Below are positions 51,148 to 59,124 of a stretch of DNA of 64,000 bases, piece after piece. The position numbers were made by a program, and so were the translations under genes. The notes beneath the pieces are model-generated. The model was not told the origin of the DNA. It was given only the letters and a program-made list of their open reading frames with translations, and searched no databases. Numbering within the stretch: the first letter of the stretch is position 1; every line of letters starts with the position of its first letter. Origin of the DNA: Desulfovibrio intestinalis (lineage in GTDB: Bacteria > Desulfobacterota > Desulfovibrionia > Desulfovibrionales > Desulfovibrionaceae); assembly GCF_014202345.1 (NCBI RefSeq), contig NZ_JACHGO010000002.1:310001-374000 (forward strand), read 5' to 3'.

Positions 51148-51695
51148 GCGTGCTGGGTGGAGGAATGGGGTTAGCGGCCAGGCGCGCTCAACCGATCCCC
51201 TCACAATGCGGTGGAGCTGATTGCCCCTCCCTGTGCACGGCATGGCGGAGAACGACAGCATTGGGCAGGCAAAAGAGCACATATTTTTTGTTAATAAACT
51301 AAGCCTGCTAGCTGCTGTTTAGGCACTGGAGAAGCGGTTTATCTTGCTTGTCAGGAATATTTATTGAAAAAAATGCACCTCGGAAAAGTGGCAGTTAGTG
51401 CGGTTTTCCGGCGCTCACATCCGCAAATCCGCATTTCCCAAGGGCTTGATCAACCTTGAAATCCTCTGCCCAGTACGCTAGATTGCACTCTGCACCTAGG
51501 GAGTCACCAGCCAACCATAACAGGCTGCGGAACTTTCAATGGCGGTTCCGGCAGATGCATCTTGGGCAGAGTACGGCTCGTGTCCATCGCTTTTTTGCGG
51601 TCTTTTTTCGGCCTAAGAAAGGCTTTATAATAAATTTTCTCAATATAAACTGAACTGTTCCTACGAAGCTAGGAAGCCTTTTTTGCCTACCCCGA
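51148..51695. other. Non-coding gap upstream of the cobalamin riboswitch
   Basis: About 550 bases. Short frames only, none with recognisable content. TTGACA at 51696-51701 directly abuts the riboswitch and may be the -35 of the nrd promoter, but the -10 is not clear. Confidence 0.45.
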
Positions 51696-51699
51696 TTGA

Positions 51700-51895
51700 C
51701 ACGGTGCAGTTCTTTTGAGATTTTCTAGACATTGAAAGCGCCCTTTTGGGGCTTAATAGAGAATCCCGTGAAAAACGGGAGCGGACCCGCCGCCGTAAGT
51801 CGGATAAATGCCACCTTTTTACATGTGCCACTGGGCTGACAGCCTGGGAAGGCCAAAAGATGGTCGACAAGCCGGAAGACCTGCTTTCAAACATA
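51700..51895 (+). ncRNA. Cobalamin (B12) riboswitch controlling nrdD
   Basis: The conserved blocks occur in order: GGTGC (51704), TTAATAGAGAA (about 51753), CCCGTGAAAAACGGGAGC, GACCCGCCGCCGTAAGTCGG (ending at 51803), GCCACTGGG (51828), CTGGGAAGGC (51844) and GCCGGAAGACCTGC (51871-51884). These match the B12-element core (L5, the GCCACTG and GGAAGG segments, and the pairing with the CCTGC end). An expression platform of about 215 bases follows before nrdD, including a perfect 10-bp hairpin at 52051-52073. Known B12 elements repress genes when adenosylcobalamin is present. Here that would switch off the B12-independent class III reductase when a B12-dependent class II enzyme can work. Confidence 0.93.
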
Positions 51896-52050
51896 ATCAA
51901 CGGCTGCCAGGTATATTCCTGAGCAGACTCAGTATGGGTTGTCGGTACGGGGCCTTTGCCGACCAGTCCATTGCCGGGGAGCTACCTGCTCCCGACTACA
52001 GGCATGTCTTTGGGTTACAACCATCGCCCCATATAGGTCATCGGTGTTTT

Positions 52051-52073
52051 GTTCGTTCGGGTTCCGAACGAAC
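52051..52073 (+). promoter_or_regulatory. Expression-platform hairpin of the nrd leader
   Basis: GTTCGTTCGG, loop GTT, CCGAACGAAC: a 10-bp perfect stem between the aptamer and the nrdD binding site (GGGAG at 52097-52101). It is followed by CTTTGTT, not a strong T tract, so control could be by termination or by masking translation. Confidence 0.55.
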
Positions 52074-52110
52074 CTTTGTTCACAGTTGTTACGTTTGGGA
52101 GTTTTTCTCC

Positions 52111-54366
52111 ATGCCCGCCAGCATTACCAAGCGCGATGGCACGGCAGTGCCTTTTGATTCTGTCAAGATCCTCAACGCCATTACCAAGGCCAATCAGGCC
52201 GTTGGTGGTGAGGATATGTCCCCTACCGATCTTTTATTTGTAACGGAAAAAGTCTGCAAAAAACTGGACGCACGCGAGCTGAAGCACGTTGAAGAAATTC
52301 AGGACTTGGTTGAAGAAACACTGATTCAGTACGACTACGCCAAGACTGCCAAAGCTTATATTCTGTACCGCGCCGAGCATACGAAGATCCGCAATGCGGA
52401 ATCGTATCTCATGGATATTTATAAAAAGCTTACGTATTCCCCGGCCATTCACGAAGATATCAAGCGTGAAAATGCCAATATTGACGGTGATACGGCCATG
52501 GGCACCATGCTCAAGTATGGCTCCGAAGGCTCCAAGTACTTTATCGACAACTATATTTTGCCCAAGGATGCTTCGTCAGCACATATCAATGGCGATATCC
52601 ACATTCATGACAAAGATTTCTATATGCTCACGGAAACGTGCTGCCAGATAGATCTTATCCCATTGTTCAAAAACGGATTTTCCACCGGGCACGGCTATCT
52701 GCGTGAACCCAACGCCATTGAAAGCTATTCGGCTCTTGCCTGCATAGCCATTCAGGCCAACCAGAATGAAATGCACGGTGGGCAGAGTGTGCCGCACTTT
52801 GATTTCGCTATGGCCGAAGGCGTTATCAAGACGTACCGTAAGGAATACGAAAGGGCTTTTACGGCCTTTGTGCGCATTGCCATGCATCTCGAAGCTACGG
52901 AAGCTGCTGCCTTTACTGAAAAGTTGCTGGCAAGTGTCGACCTGTGCCCGCGCCTTGGCAATATGGAAGAATTTGGCCGTAAATTGAACGAGGTCATGCC
53001 TGCGGAGCAGAAGAGCATGGCAGTAGAAGCCCATGCCTATGCCGCCGAAGAAGCCCTGAAGTACACCGAGCGCCGCTCTTATCAGGCTATGGAAGCTTTT
53101 ATCCACAACCTGAACACAATGAACTCACGCGCCGGGGCTCAGGTTCCTTTCAGTTCCATCAACTATGGTACTGACACCTCCGCCGAAGGCCGCATGGTGA
53201 CCAAAAATCTGCTCAAGGCCACCAAGGCTGGTCTTGGCAATGGGGAAACATCCATTTTCCCCGTGCAGATTTTCAAGGTGAAGTCCGGGGTTAACTACAA
53301 TAAAGAAGACCCCAACTACGACCTCTTCCTCTTGGCCATTGAAGTTTCAGCCATGCGGCTGTTCCCCAACTTCAGCTTTCTGGATGCTCCCTTTAACCTT
53401 CAGTACTACAAGCCGGGCGACTACAACTCCGAAGTCGCCTATATGGGCTGCCGCACGCGCGTTCTCGGCAACGTGTACGACAAGGACAGGCAGGTTACCT
53501 GCGGGCGCGGCAACCTGAGCTTCACTTCGGTGAACCTTCCGCGGCTGGGGCTTGAAGCCAAGGGCGACGTAAAAAAGTTCTTTGCCCTGCTGGATGACAG
53601 GATCGACCTGGTATTTCGTCAGCTCATGCACCGGCTCAAGGTGCAGAGCACCAAGAAGGTGCGTAACTATCCCTTCCTGATGGGTGAAGGGATCTGGCTT
53701 GACTCTGAAAAGCTGGGTTGGGACGACTGCATTGAAGAAGTGTTGAAGCACGGCACGCTCAGTATGGGCTTTATCGGCCTGGCTGAAGCGCTCATATCGC
53801 TGCTTGGCAAGCACCACGGCGAAAGCGAAGAGTCTCAGAAGCTCGGTCTTGAGATCATCAATCATATGCGCAAGCGCTGCGATGATGAATCGGAAAGTAC
53901 CGGACTCAACTTCTCGCTCATTGCTACCCCTGCGGAAAGCCTCAGCGGTCGCTTTGTTACGCTGGACAAGGCCAAGTTTGGCAACATTCCCGGTGTTACA
54001 GACAAGGATTACTACACAAACTCCTTCCATGTACCCGTGTACTGCCACATCAAGGCCTTCAGAAAAATTGAGATCGAAGCCCCTTACCATGCCATGACCA
54101 ACGCCGGCCACATTACCTATGTGGAACTGGATGGCGACACGTGCAAGAATCCGGAGGCTTTTGAAAGCATTATCCGCTTCATGCACGACAATGGCGTTGG
54201 GTATGGTTCGGTCAACCACCCGCTTGATCGTGATCCTTTGTGCGGCTATGTGGGCGTAATCAACGGTTGTTGCCCACGTTGCGGACGCAAGGAAGGCGAA
54301 GGCATCAGCCCCGAACTTCTTGACGAACTGCGCAAAAAGTATCCGCACATTCCCAAGTGGAGCTAA
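52111..54366 (+). CDS. nrdD: Anaerobic (class III) ribonucleotide reductase, main chain without radical loop
   Basis: Reduces ribonucleotides to deoxyribonucleotides under anaerobiosis. The N-terminal ATP-cone (about 1-95: SITKRDGTAVPFDSVKILNA) is the allosteric domain. The barrel follows with HIHDKDFYMLTETCCQIDLI, GGQSVPHFDFAMA, SRAGAQVPFSSINYGTDTS and CGRGNLSFTSVNLPRLGLE. The chain ends with CGYVGVINGCCPRCGRKEGE and only 25 residues more. That Cys-rich part corresponds to the zinc ribbon of other NrdD proteins. The glycyl-radical segment that normally comes after it is missing and is found in the next small gene. The start at 52111 (751 residues) is chosen because upstream in-frame sequence is the riboswitch. 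Confidence 0.94.
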   Translation: MPASITKRDGTAVPFDSVKILNAITKANQAVGGEDMSPTDLLFVTEKVCKKLDARELKHVEEIQDLVEETLIQYDYAKTAKAYILYRAEHTKIRNAESYLMDIYKKLTYSPAIHEDIKRENANIDGDTAMGTMLKYGSEGSKYFIDNYILPKDASSAHINGDIHIHDKDFYMLTETCCQIDLIPLFKNGFSTGHGYLREPNAIESYSALACIAIQANQNEMHGGQSVPHFDFAMAEGVIKTYRKEYERAFTAFVRIAMHLEATEAAAFTEKLLASVDLCPRLGNMEEFGRKLNEVMPAEQKSMAVEAHAYAAEEALKYTERRSYQAMEAFIHNLNTMNSRAGAQVPFSSINYGTDTSAEGRMVTKNLLKATKAGLGNGETSIFPVQIFKVKSGVNYNKEDPNYDLFLLAIEVSAMRLFPNFSFLDAPFNLQYYKPGDYNSEVAYMGCRTRVLGNVYDKDRQVTCGRGNLSFTSVNLPRLGLEAKGDVKKFFALLDDRIDLVFRQLMHRLKVQSTKKVRNYPFLMGEGIWLDSEKLGWDDCIEEVLKHGTLSMGFIGLAEALISLLGKHHGESEESQKLGLEIINHMRKRCDDESESTGLNFSLIATPAESLSGRFVTLDKAKFGNIPGVTDKDYYTNSFHVPVYCHIKAFRKIEIEAPYHAMTNAGHITYVELDGDTCKNPEAFESIIRFMHDNGVGYGSVNHPLDRDPLCGYVGVINGCCPRCGRKEGEGISPELLDELRKKYPHIPKWS

Positions 54367-54385
54367 GTTTATTTGCTGTTACGGC

Positions 54386-54401
54386 GGCCGCTTCGGCGGC
54401 C
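54386..54401 (+). promoter_or_regulatory. UUCG-capped hairpin between nrdD and the radical-domain gene
   Basis: GGCCGC, TTCG, GCGGCC, a very stable C(UUCG)G tetraloop stem 20 bases after the nrdD stop. There is no T tract directly behind it. It could protect the nrdD mRNA end or set the ratio between the two parts. Confidence 0.6.
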
Positions 54402-54445
54402 TGCCCTGAACCTAATACTTATTTTTAAGCTCAAGGAGAAAGTCT

Positions 54446-54616
54446 ATGTTGATGAAGTCGCGTTTGTTTGATGAAGTGAAGCCCGCGCAGAAACTGGTGG
54501 GACAGGGCATGACTTTTGAGCGCACCCGCCGCATCACCGGTTACCTTGTGGGCACGCTGGACCGCTTCAACAACGCCAAGCGCGCCGAGGAACGCGACCG
54601 GGTAAAGCATGCCTGA
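54446..54616 (+). CDS. Separate glycyl-radical domain of class III ribonucleotide reductase (56 aa)
   Basis: A 56-residue protein with its own strong binding site (AAGGAG, 7 bases before ATG). Its second half, ERTRRITGYLVGTLDRFNNA followed by KRAEERDRVKH, aligns with the very C-terminus of E. coli NrdD as I recall it (TRRVCGYLGSPDARPFNAGK then QEEVKRRVKH). That segment holds the radical glycine in the GYL motif, so Gly32 is the predicted radical site. The main chain upstream lacks this part. The order nrdD, this gene, nrdG, and the 8-base overlap with nrdG, support a functional split enzyme rather than decay. An alternative is a spare-part repair protein like YfiD/GrcA, but then nrdD itself should still carry the loop, and it does not. 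Confidence 0.85.
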   Translation: MLMKSRLFDEVKPAQKLVGQGMTFERTRRITGYLVGTLDRFNNAKRAEERDRVKHA

Positions 54617-55136
54617 GGACGCGGCTTCGCAGTCCATGCGTCTGTCCGGTATTGTGGAGGAATCCATAGTAGACGGGCCGGGGCTGCGATATGTGCTTTT
54701 TACTCAGGGGTGTCCGCACCATTGTAAAGGGTGCCACAACCCGCAGACACACAGCTTTGATGGCGGTTTTCTATTTACGGCAGAAGACGCGCTTAAGCAG
54801 TTTGAAGAAAATCCCCTGCTTGCAGGCGTGACTCTTTCTGGCGGCGAGCCTTTTGCCCAGGCAGCTCCCCTTTGTGTTGTAGCGCAAGGCGTGCAAAGCA
54901 AGGGCAAGACTGTGATTACCTACACAGGGTACACATTTGAGGATCTGTGGCAGCGCGCCCAAGGGGACCCCTGGACCGCGCGCCTGCTGGAGCTTACAGA
55001 TTTGTTGATTGATGGCCCCTATGTGGAAGAGCTTCGCGATCTGGAATTGCTTTTTCGTGGTAGCTCCAATCAACGGCTGCTGAGCAGGCAAGACCGCGAA
55101 TCTCTTGCAATGTATCTTCAAACGTCCAAAAAGTAG
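54609..55136 (+). CDS. nrdG: Anaerobic ribonucleotide reductase activating protein (radical SAM)
   Basis: Generates the glycyl radical on NrdD using S-adenosylmethionine and a [4Fe-4S] cluster. The cluster motif CPHHCKGC (Cys35, Cys39, Cys42) has the CX3CX2C spacing, in TQGCPHHCKGCHNPQTHSF. SAM-binding GVTLSGGEPF and the later DLLIDGPYVEELRD are standard for NrdG. The start at 54609 overlaps the small radical-domain gene by 8 bases; an ATG at 54636 is the alternative. At 175 residues it is normal length. Its substrate here is expected to be the 56-residue protein bound to NrdD. The operon ends at the hairpin at 55168-55213. Confidence 0.94.
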   Translation: MPEDAASQSMRLSGIVEESIVDGPGLRYVLFTQGCPHHCKGCHNPQTHSFDGGFLFTAEDALKQFEENPLLAGVTLSGGEPFAQAAPLCVVAQGVQSKGKTVITYTGYTFEDLWQRAQGDPWTARLLELTDLLIDGPYVEELRDLELLFRGSSNQRLLSRQDRESLAMYLQTSKK

Positions 55137-55167
55137 TATTGGCAGTTTAGTCTGCTTGGTCATATCA

Positions 55168-55213
55168 GCATCAGTAAAAAAGCCCGCCATTTGGCGGGCT
55201 TTTTTACTGATGC
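55168..55213. terminator. Strong bidirectional terminator after nrdG
   Basis: A 22-bp perfect palindrome with a 2-base centre, including AAAAAAGCCCGCCA and its complement. Poly-A and poly-T arms allow termination on either strand. It is the longest perfect stem in the window. Confidence 0.95.
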
Positions 55214-55243
55214 TCGGTCAATGAAGGCAAAGCAAAAAAATGT

Positions 55244-55396
55244 CTAGAGCAAATTAACTTTGAAATGTATCGCTTTTCAAAGTTGTCATGCTGCCGGAAA
55301 ATGCAATTTTCGGCGGAATCCACACCGCGTTGCAGCTTGCTGCGCTCCTGAGCAGCGTTAACGTATGTAATTTTTTCAAAGTTAAAATAGCTCTAG
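55244..55396. repeat. Complete CTAGAGC MITE-like element
   Basis: Left end CTAGAGCAAATTAACTTTGA; reverse complement of the right end CTAGAGCTATTTTAACTTTG: about 23 bp of terminal inverted repeat with few differences. Inside are further pairs, AACTTTGAAA with TTTTCAAAGTT, and GCCGGAAAATG with AATTTTCGGCGG. It has no coding capacity. It serves as the type copy for fragments at 30-62, 5226-5270, 35766-35913, 36174-36320 and 63011-63033. Confidence 0.85.
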
Positions 55397-55412
55397 TTCA
55401 TATGTTCTGGCT

Positions 55413-56450
55413 TTAGTCCTGTGCAATGTCGTGGCGCTGCGCTACATAGGGAGCAAAACTTACATCCATACCCTGTATGTGTTCAATCAGCCACGTCTTT
55501 AAAAATTCAAGCAGGGCCAGATCAACGTCGGCTTTGCCTTCCAAAAGGGCTTCTCTAAAAAGAACGACCTTGTCTTTAAACCGTTGGTGAACTTCGACGT
55601 GTTCTTTGGACATGGGGTAGTCGGAGTGCGCAAAGAAAATTTCTTCTGTATTGAAATGAGTGAAGGCGTACCCTGCCAGAGCATCGAGGATTTCGAGAAG
55701 AAGGGCAGGGTCCTTGCCCTGGCGAAGGCCATTGTGCAGCCTGTTAATATAGGAAAGCAACAGCTTATGCTGGCCGTCAATAACGGGTACCCCAGTGGAG
55801 TAGCTGGCTGACCACTTAAAATACTCGTCTTCCTGCTCGGATTCCGCGTGGCTCAAAGAAGAGCTTTCCTTACCCAGAAAAGCATTTATCTGGTTCAGAT
55901 AGTTCTCGCAGTATTCCAGCTCCGCAGCGATCTTGTCCAGCCATTGTGTGGTAAGTCCGTCCCGAAGGGGCGTTTGCGCCAATGTCGGGTGTGCTGACAC
56001 AAGCTTTCGTTCTTGCTCTGCCTGATCTGCGGCCAATCTGTGCAGTTTGCGTGCGGCCTCGCGCAGGCTGTCCTTGGTCATGGCCTGGCCAGACATGGCA
56101 ATTTTATATTTCTCATGCCATTCAGCGGCATCATGACGGGATTGTTCCATGTCACGGCGGGTCGCAGCAAGTTCTTTGGCGCGCGCTTCCCCGTGGGCAG
56201 CCATCAGTTCAGCAAGATAACACAAGGCCCCACAATCGGAGTCGTGGGGCAAATGAAGCGCCCCAGGTTGTTTGAGGCTGTCGCAGATATTTCGAAGAGG
56301 TTTGAGCAGGCTTCGGTAAAGGAGAAAAAGTCCGCCAAAGCCGCATGCAAGCCCCGCTATGCCTGCAACATAAGAAAGGGGCGGATAGAGAAGGAGCCCC
56401 GCCGCGCCAATAGCGGGGGCAATGGCCAAAAGAAGAAAAAAAGCAGGCAT
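55413..56450 (-). CDS. Membrane-anchored hemerythrin-domain protein
   Basis: A 345-residue protein. Two N-terminal helices (AFFLLLAIAPAIGAAGLLLY and SYVAGIAGLACGFGGLFLLY) anchor it; a cytoplasmic coiled-coil region (about 60-215) follows. The C-terminal bacteriohemerythrin domain (about 225-340) has all the iron ligands: DGQHK, HFNTEEIFF, HVEVHQRF and WLIEHIQGMD. The diiron site binds O2, so the protein is likely an oxygen sensor or scavenger for this anaerobe. It lacks a methyl-accepting signalling domain, unlike DcrH. The start at 56450 has AAGGA 8 bases upstream; the longer frame to 56633 is unrelated. No partner gene is adjacent. Confidence 0.92.
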   Translation of the reverse strand: MPAFFLLLAIAPAIGAAGLLLYPPLSYVAGIAGLACGFGGLFLLYRSLLKPLRNICDSLKQPGALHLPHDSDCGALCYLAELMAAHGEARAKELAATRRDMEQSRHDAAEWHEKYKIAMSGQAMTKDSLREAARKLHRLAADQAEQERKLVSAHPTLAQTPLRDGLTTQWLDKIAAELEYCENYLNQINAFLGKESSSLSHAESEQEDEYFKWSASYSTGVPVIDGQHKLLLSYINRLHNGLRQGKDPALLLEILDALAGYAFTHFNTEEIFFAHSDYPMSKEHVEVHQRFKDKVVLFREALLEGKADVDLALLEFLKTWLIEHIQGMDVSFAPYVAQRHDIAQD

Positions 56451-56588
56451 ATGGCATCCTTGGGTGATGTCTGCACATGCCATTGGCGAACTTGCCGGAA
56501 GGCACGGGCTTTGTAGGCATATTCGGGGGAGGGCGCCGCCAAAGGCAAGGCACACGGCTGCATGGCTGTACAAAGCCTCAAGAATTGC

Positions 56589-56621
56589 CCCGCCGTGGCC
56601 AAAGGTCAACGCCACGGCGGG
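56589..56621. terminator. Hairpin downstream of nifS
   Basis: A 10- to 11-bp perfect stem (CCGCCGTGGC and complement) with an 11-base loop, 45 bases past the nifS stop. No T tract, so it is either a weak terminator or an mRNA end. Confidence 0.55.
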
Positions 56622-56665
56622 TATCAATATCAATGCAGACGGACGAACTGGTCAGGCTGACGCGT

Positions 56666-57820
56666 CTAGTCCTTGAAAGGCGAAATGGCTCTGAGGGTTT
56701 CAATGACCTGGGGAAAATGCTCGATCACAAAATCTACATCTTCATCGGTCGTGTACCGTGAAAGCGAAAGGCGAACGGATCCGTGAGCATAGTTGAAGGG
56801 CACGCCCATAGCTCGCAGAACGTGTGAAGGTTCAAGGCTGCCCGATGTACAGGCCGAACCTGAGCTGGCACAGATGCCCAGCCTGTCAAGCATAAGCAGA
56901 ATAGCTTCGCCTTCAACATTCTTGAACGAGATGTTGGAGGTATTGGGCAGGCGGTTTTCAATATCACCATTGACCATAGAGTCGGGGATGCGCTCAAGAA
57001 TGCCTGCTTCCAGCTTGTCGCGCAGCAAGGCTACCTGCACGCGTTCTTCCTGCATATGGTCGAGAGCCAGCTGTGCGGCAACGCCCATACCGATGATGTA
57101 GGGCACGTTTTCTGTTCCGGCCCTGCGCCCACGTTCTTGATGTCCGCCACGCAGGAAGGGACGGAACCGCACGCCCTTACGGATGTAAAGAGCACCGATG
57201 CCCTTGGGAGCATGCAGCTTGTGGCCGGAAAGGGACAGCATGTCCACAGGCAGATGGCTGAGGTCGATAGGCGTCTTGCCTACGGTCTGCACGGCATCAG
57301 TGTGGAAAAGTATGCCCTTTTCGTGCGCCATTTCTGACATGCGCTGAATGGGATAGATGTTTCCTACTTCGTTGTTGGCAAACATGATGGAGACGAGGGC
57401 AGTGTCTTCAGACAAAGCCTGGGCGTACTCATCCATGTCCAGCCTGCCCTTGTTGTCCACTCCAAGGTAGGTAACGCGATAGCCGTGTCGTTCCCAGTGC
57501 TGTATGACATTGAGCACAGCGGGGTGTTCCACGCGGGTGGTAATAAGGTGGCGTTTTTCCGGCTGCGTCTGAACAGCCGACCAGATGGCGGCATTGTCGC
57601 TTTCAGACCCGCAGGAGGTAAACAGTATCTCGTCCGGGCTGGCGCCCAGAAGGTTCGCCAGATTTTCCCTGGCGGCTTCCACGGCGTCGCCCACCTGCCC
57701 ACCAAAGGTGTGCATGCTGGAAGGGTTGCCGTAAAGATCTGAAAGGTAGGGCACTATGGCGTCCCGAACTTCAGGGGCAACCGCCGTGGTGGCATTATTG
57801 TCAAGATAGATAGTTTTCAT
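56666..57820 (-). CDS. nifS: Cysteine desulfurase (NifS/IscS)
   Basis: PLP enzyme that takes sulfur from cysteine for Fe-S cluster assembly on NifU. The start MKTIYLDNNATTAVAPEVRD is the family hallmark. The PLP lysine is Lys201 in LSLSGHKLHAPKG, and the mobile catalytic Cys is Cys324 in CASSGSACTSG. At 384 residues it is of NifS size. The start at 57820 uses the GGAGG located inside the end of nifU, 4 bases away, so the two genes are coupled. The operon order regulator-nifU-nifS resembles isc control. Confidence 0.96.
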   Translation of the reverse strand: MKTIYLDNNATTAVAPEVRDAIVPYLSDLYGNPSSMHTFGGQVGDAVEAARENLANLLGASPDEILFTSCGSESDNAAIWSAVQTQPEKRHLITTRVEHPAVLNVIQHWERHGYRVTYLGVDNKGRLDMDEYAQALSEDTALVSIMFANNEVGNIYPIQRMSEMAHEKGILFHTDAVQTVGKTPIDLSHLPVDMLSLSGHKLHAPKGIGALYIRKGVRFRPFLRGGHQERGRRAGTENVPYIIGMGVAAQLALDHMQEERVQVALLRDKLEAGILERIPDSMVNGDIENRLPNTSNISFKNVEGEAILLMLDRLGICASSGSACTSGSLEPSHVLRAMGVPFNYAHGSVRLSLSRYTTDEDVDFVIEHFPQVIETLRAISPFKD

Positions 57821-57824
57821 GGCC

Positions 57825-58661
57825 CTATGCCTCCTCGACCACAATGTCCGGTTCCACATGTTCACGCAGGAGGCGCTGCACCAGGTCACGGATGGTCACA
57901 TCGCTGGACCGGCATTGCGCGCAGCGTCCGCGCAGGGATACCACCACACGCAGGCCATCCACATCCACCAGTTCTATGTCACCGCCGTCAGCGGCAAGAA
58001 GGGGACGAATTTCTTCTTCAATGGTCTTGAGCACCAGTTGCATGCGCTGCACGTTTGTCAGGCGCTGCTTGGGCTTCAGTTCCACAAAAGACGTCTGCTT
58101 GAGTTCAGCCGCCAGAATTTCGCCAATTTCATCCAGGCATTCGCCGCAAGCGCCGCCGGCCTTGGTGTAGTTTGTGACTTCTTCAACGGTCTTGAGCCCG
58201 TTTTCGCGGATGGCGCGAATGATCTGGGCATCGGTTACGCCGAAACACTTACAGACAAGCTTGCCTTCTTCATGAGCGTGCGGCACCGGAGGCTCGCCCT
58301 TCCACTGGCGAATTGCAGCTTCCAGAGCTTCCTGCCCCATGACGGAGCAGTGCATCTTCTGCTTGGGCAGCCCGCCGAGGGAGTTGGCGATGTCCTTGTT
58401 GCTGATCTTGAGGGCGTCTTCAACGTGCATGCCCTTGATCATGTCCGTAAGTACGGAACTGGAGGCAATGGCGCTGGCGCAGCCAAAGGTTTCAAAGGTA
58501 GCGTCTTCAATAATGCCCTGTTCGCTGATCTTGAGGTAAAGCTTGAGGGCGTCGCCGCAGGCCAGACTGCCCACTTCGCCAATGGCGTTGGCTCCTTCCA
58601 GCGGCCCCACGTTGTGCGGACGGAGAAAATGGTCATGTACGGCTTCAGTGTAGTTCCACAT
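57825..58661 (-). CDS. nifU: Fe-S cluster scaffold NifU (three-domain)
   Basis: The modular scaffold on which clusters are built. The IscU-like domain (about 1-125) has Cys35, Cys61 and Cys105 as cluster ligands. The central BFD-like [2Fe-2S] domain has CKCFG and ACGEC (about 135-185). The C-terminal Nfu domain (about 205-278) has ADGGDIELVDVDG and CAQC. All three are complete. It overlaps the regulator gene by 17 bases and is followed after 4 bases by nifS. Since no nitrogenase genes are in view, it probably serves general cluster assembly, as in other Desulfovibrio-like and epsilon-proteobacterial species. Confidence 0.97.
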   Translation of the reverse strand: MWNYTEAVHDHFLRPHNVGPLEGANAIGEVGSLACGDALKLYLKISEQGIIEDATFETFGCASAIASSSVLTDMIKGMHVEDALKISNKDIANSLGGLPKQKMHCSVMGQEALEAAIRQWKGEPPVPHAHEEGKLVCKCFGVTDAQIIRAIRENGLKTVEEVTNYTKAGGACGECLDEIGEILAAELKQTSFVELKPKQRLTNVQRMQLVLKTIEEEIRPLLAADGGDIELVDVDGLRVVVSLRGRCAQCRSSDVTIRDLVQRLLREHVEPDIVVEEA

Positions 58662-59088
58662 AATTGCCTCCCGAAGCGGAGTGCTTCTCTGTATCTATGA
58701 TTTCTTGCAGCGTTCTTTGTTGCAGAAAGCTGCGGATATGTCCGTCCAGTTCACTCCAGAAGCCGCGCGTTGAACAATGCTTTTCCCGCAGGCAGGAACG
58801 GCCTTTGCTCAAGCAGCGCACTGGAGATATTTCGCCCTCAAGGTGCTGAAAAACTTCTTCCATATTGATATCTGCCGGAGCTTTCGCCAGGGCGTAGCCT
58901 CCGCCTGAACCGCGCACTGCCCTCAGTATGCCCATCGGGCGCAAAGCCCGGACAATCTGCTCCAGATAGCCCGAAGAAATGCTTTCTTCGCGAGCCACTT
59001 GCCCCAATTGCAAAAGGCTGCCCTGAGGCTGGGCTGCCAGCCGCAATAGAAAACGCAATCCATAACGGGTTCTGGTTGAAAATCGCAT
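58645..59088 (-). CDS. Rrf2/IscR-family Fe-S sensing repressor
   Basis: A 147-residue winged-helix regulator. MRFSTRTRYGLRFLLRLA begins the DNA-binding domain, with ISSGYLEQIVRALR as recognition helix and VRGSGGGYALAK as wing. Three cysteines, Cys92, Cys99 and Cys105, sit where IscR holds its [2Fe-2S] cluster (92, 98, 104), with one extra residue between the first two. The His that completes the site in E. coli IscR is not at the matching position. It overlaps nifU and most likely represses the operon when clusters are plentiful. Confidence 0.93.
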   Translation of the reverse strand: MRFSTRTRYGLRFLLRLAAQPQGSLLQLGQVAREESISSGYLEQIVRALRPMGILRAVRGSGGGYALAKAPADINMEEVFQHLEGEISPVRCLSKGRSCLREKHCSTRGFWSELDGHIRSFLQQRTLQEIIDTEKHSASGGNYVELH

Positions 59089-59124
59089 AGGCTCCTCGTC
59101 TCCGGCAAGCGGTCGGTTTGGTTA

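Noticed and set aside
51808..52110. N-terminal extension of nrdD by 101 codons
   Set aside because: The extension is the translation of the cobalamin riboswitch and its expression platform. NrdD family similarity begins at 52111, where GGGAG precedes the ATG.
54228..54366. The CGYVG near the end of NrdD as the glycyl-radical site
   Set aside because: It is followed by CCPRCGR, the layout of the NrdD zinc ribbon (CGYxG then CPxCG in E. coli and Lactococcus). The radical motif RRxxGYL with FN and VKH comes after that ribbon in other enzymes and is in the next gene here.
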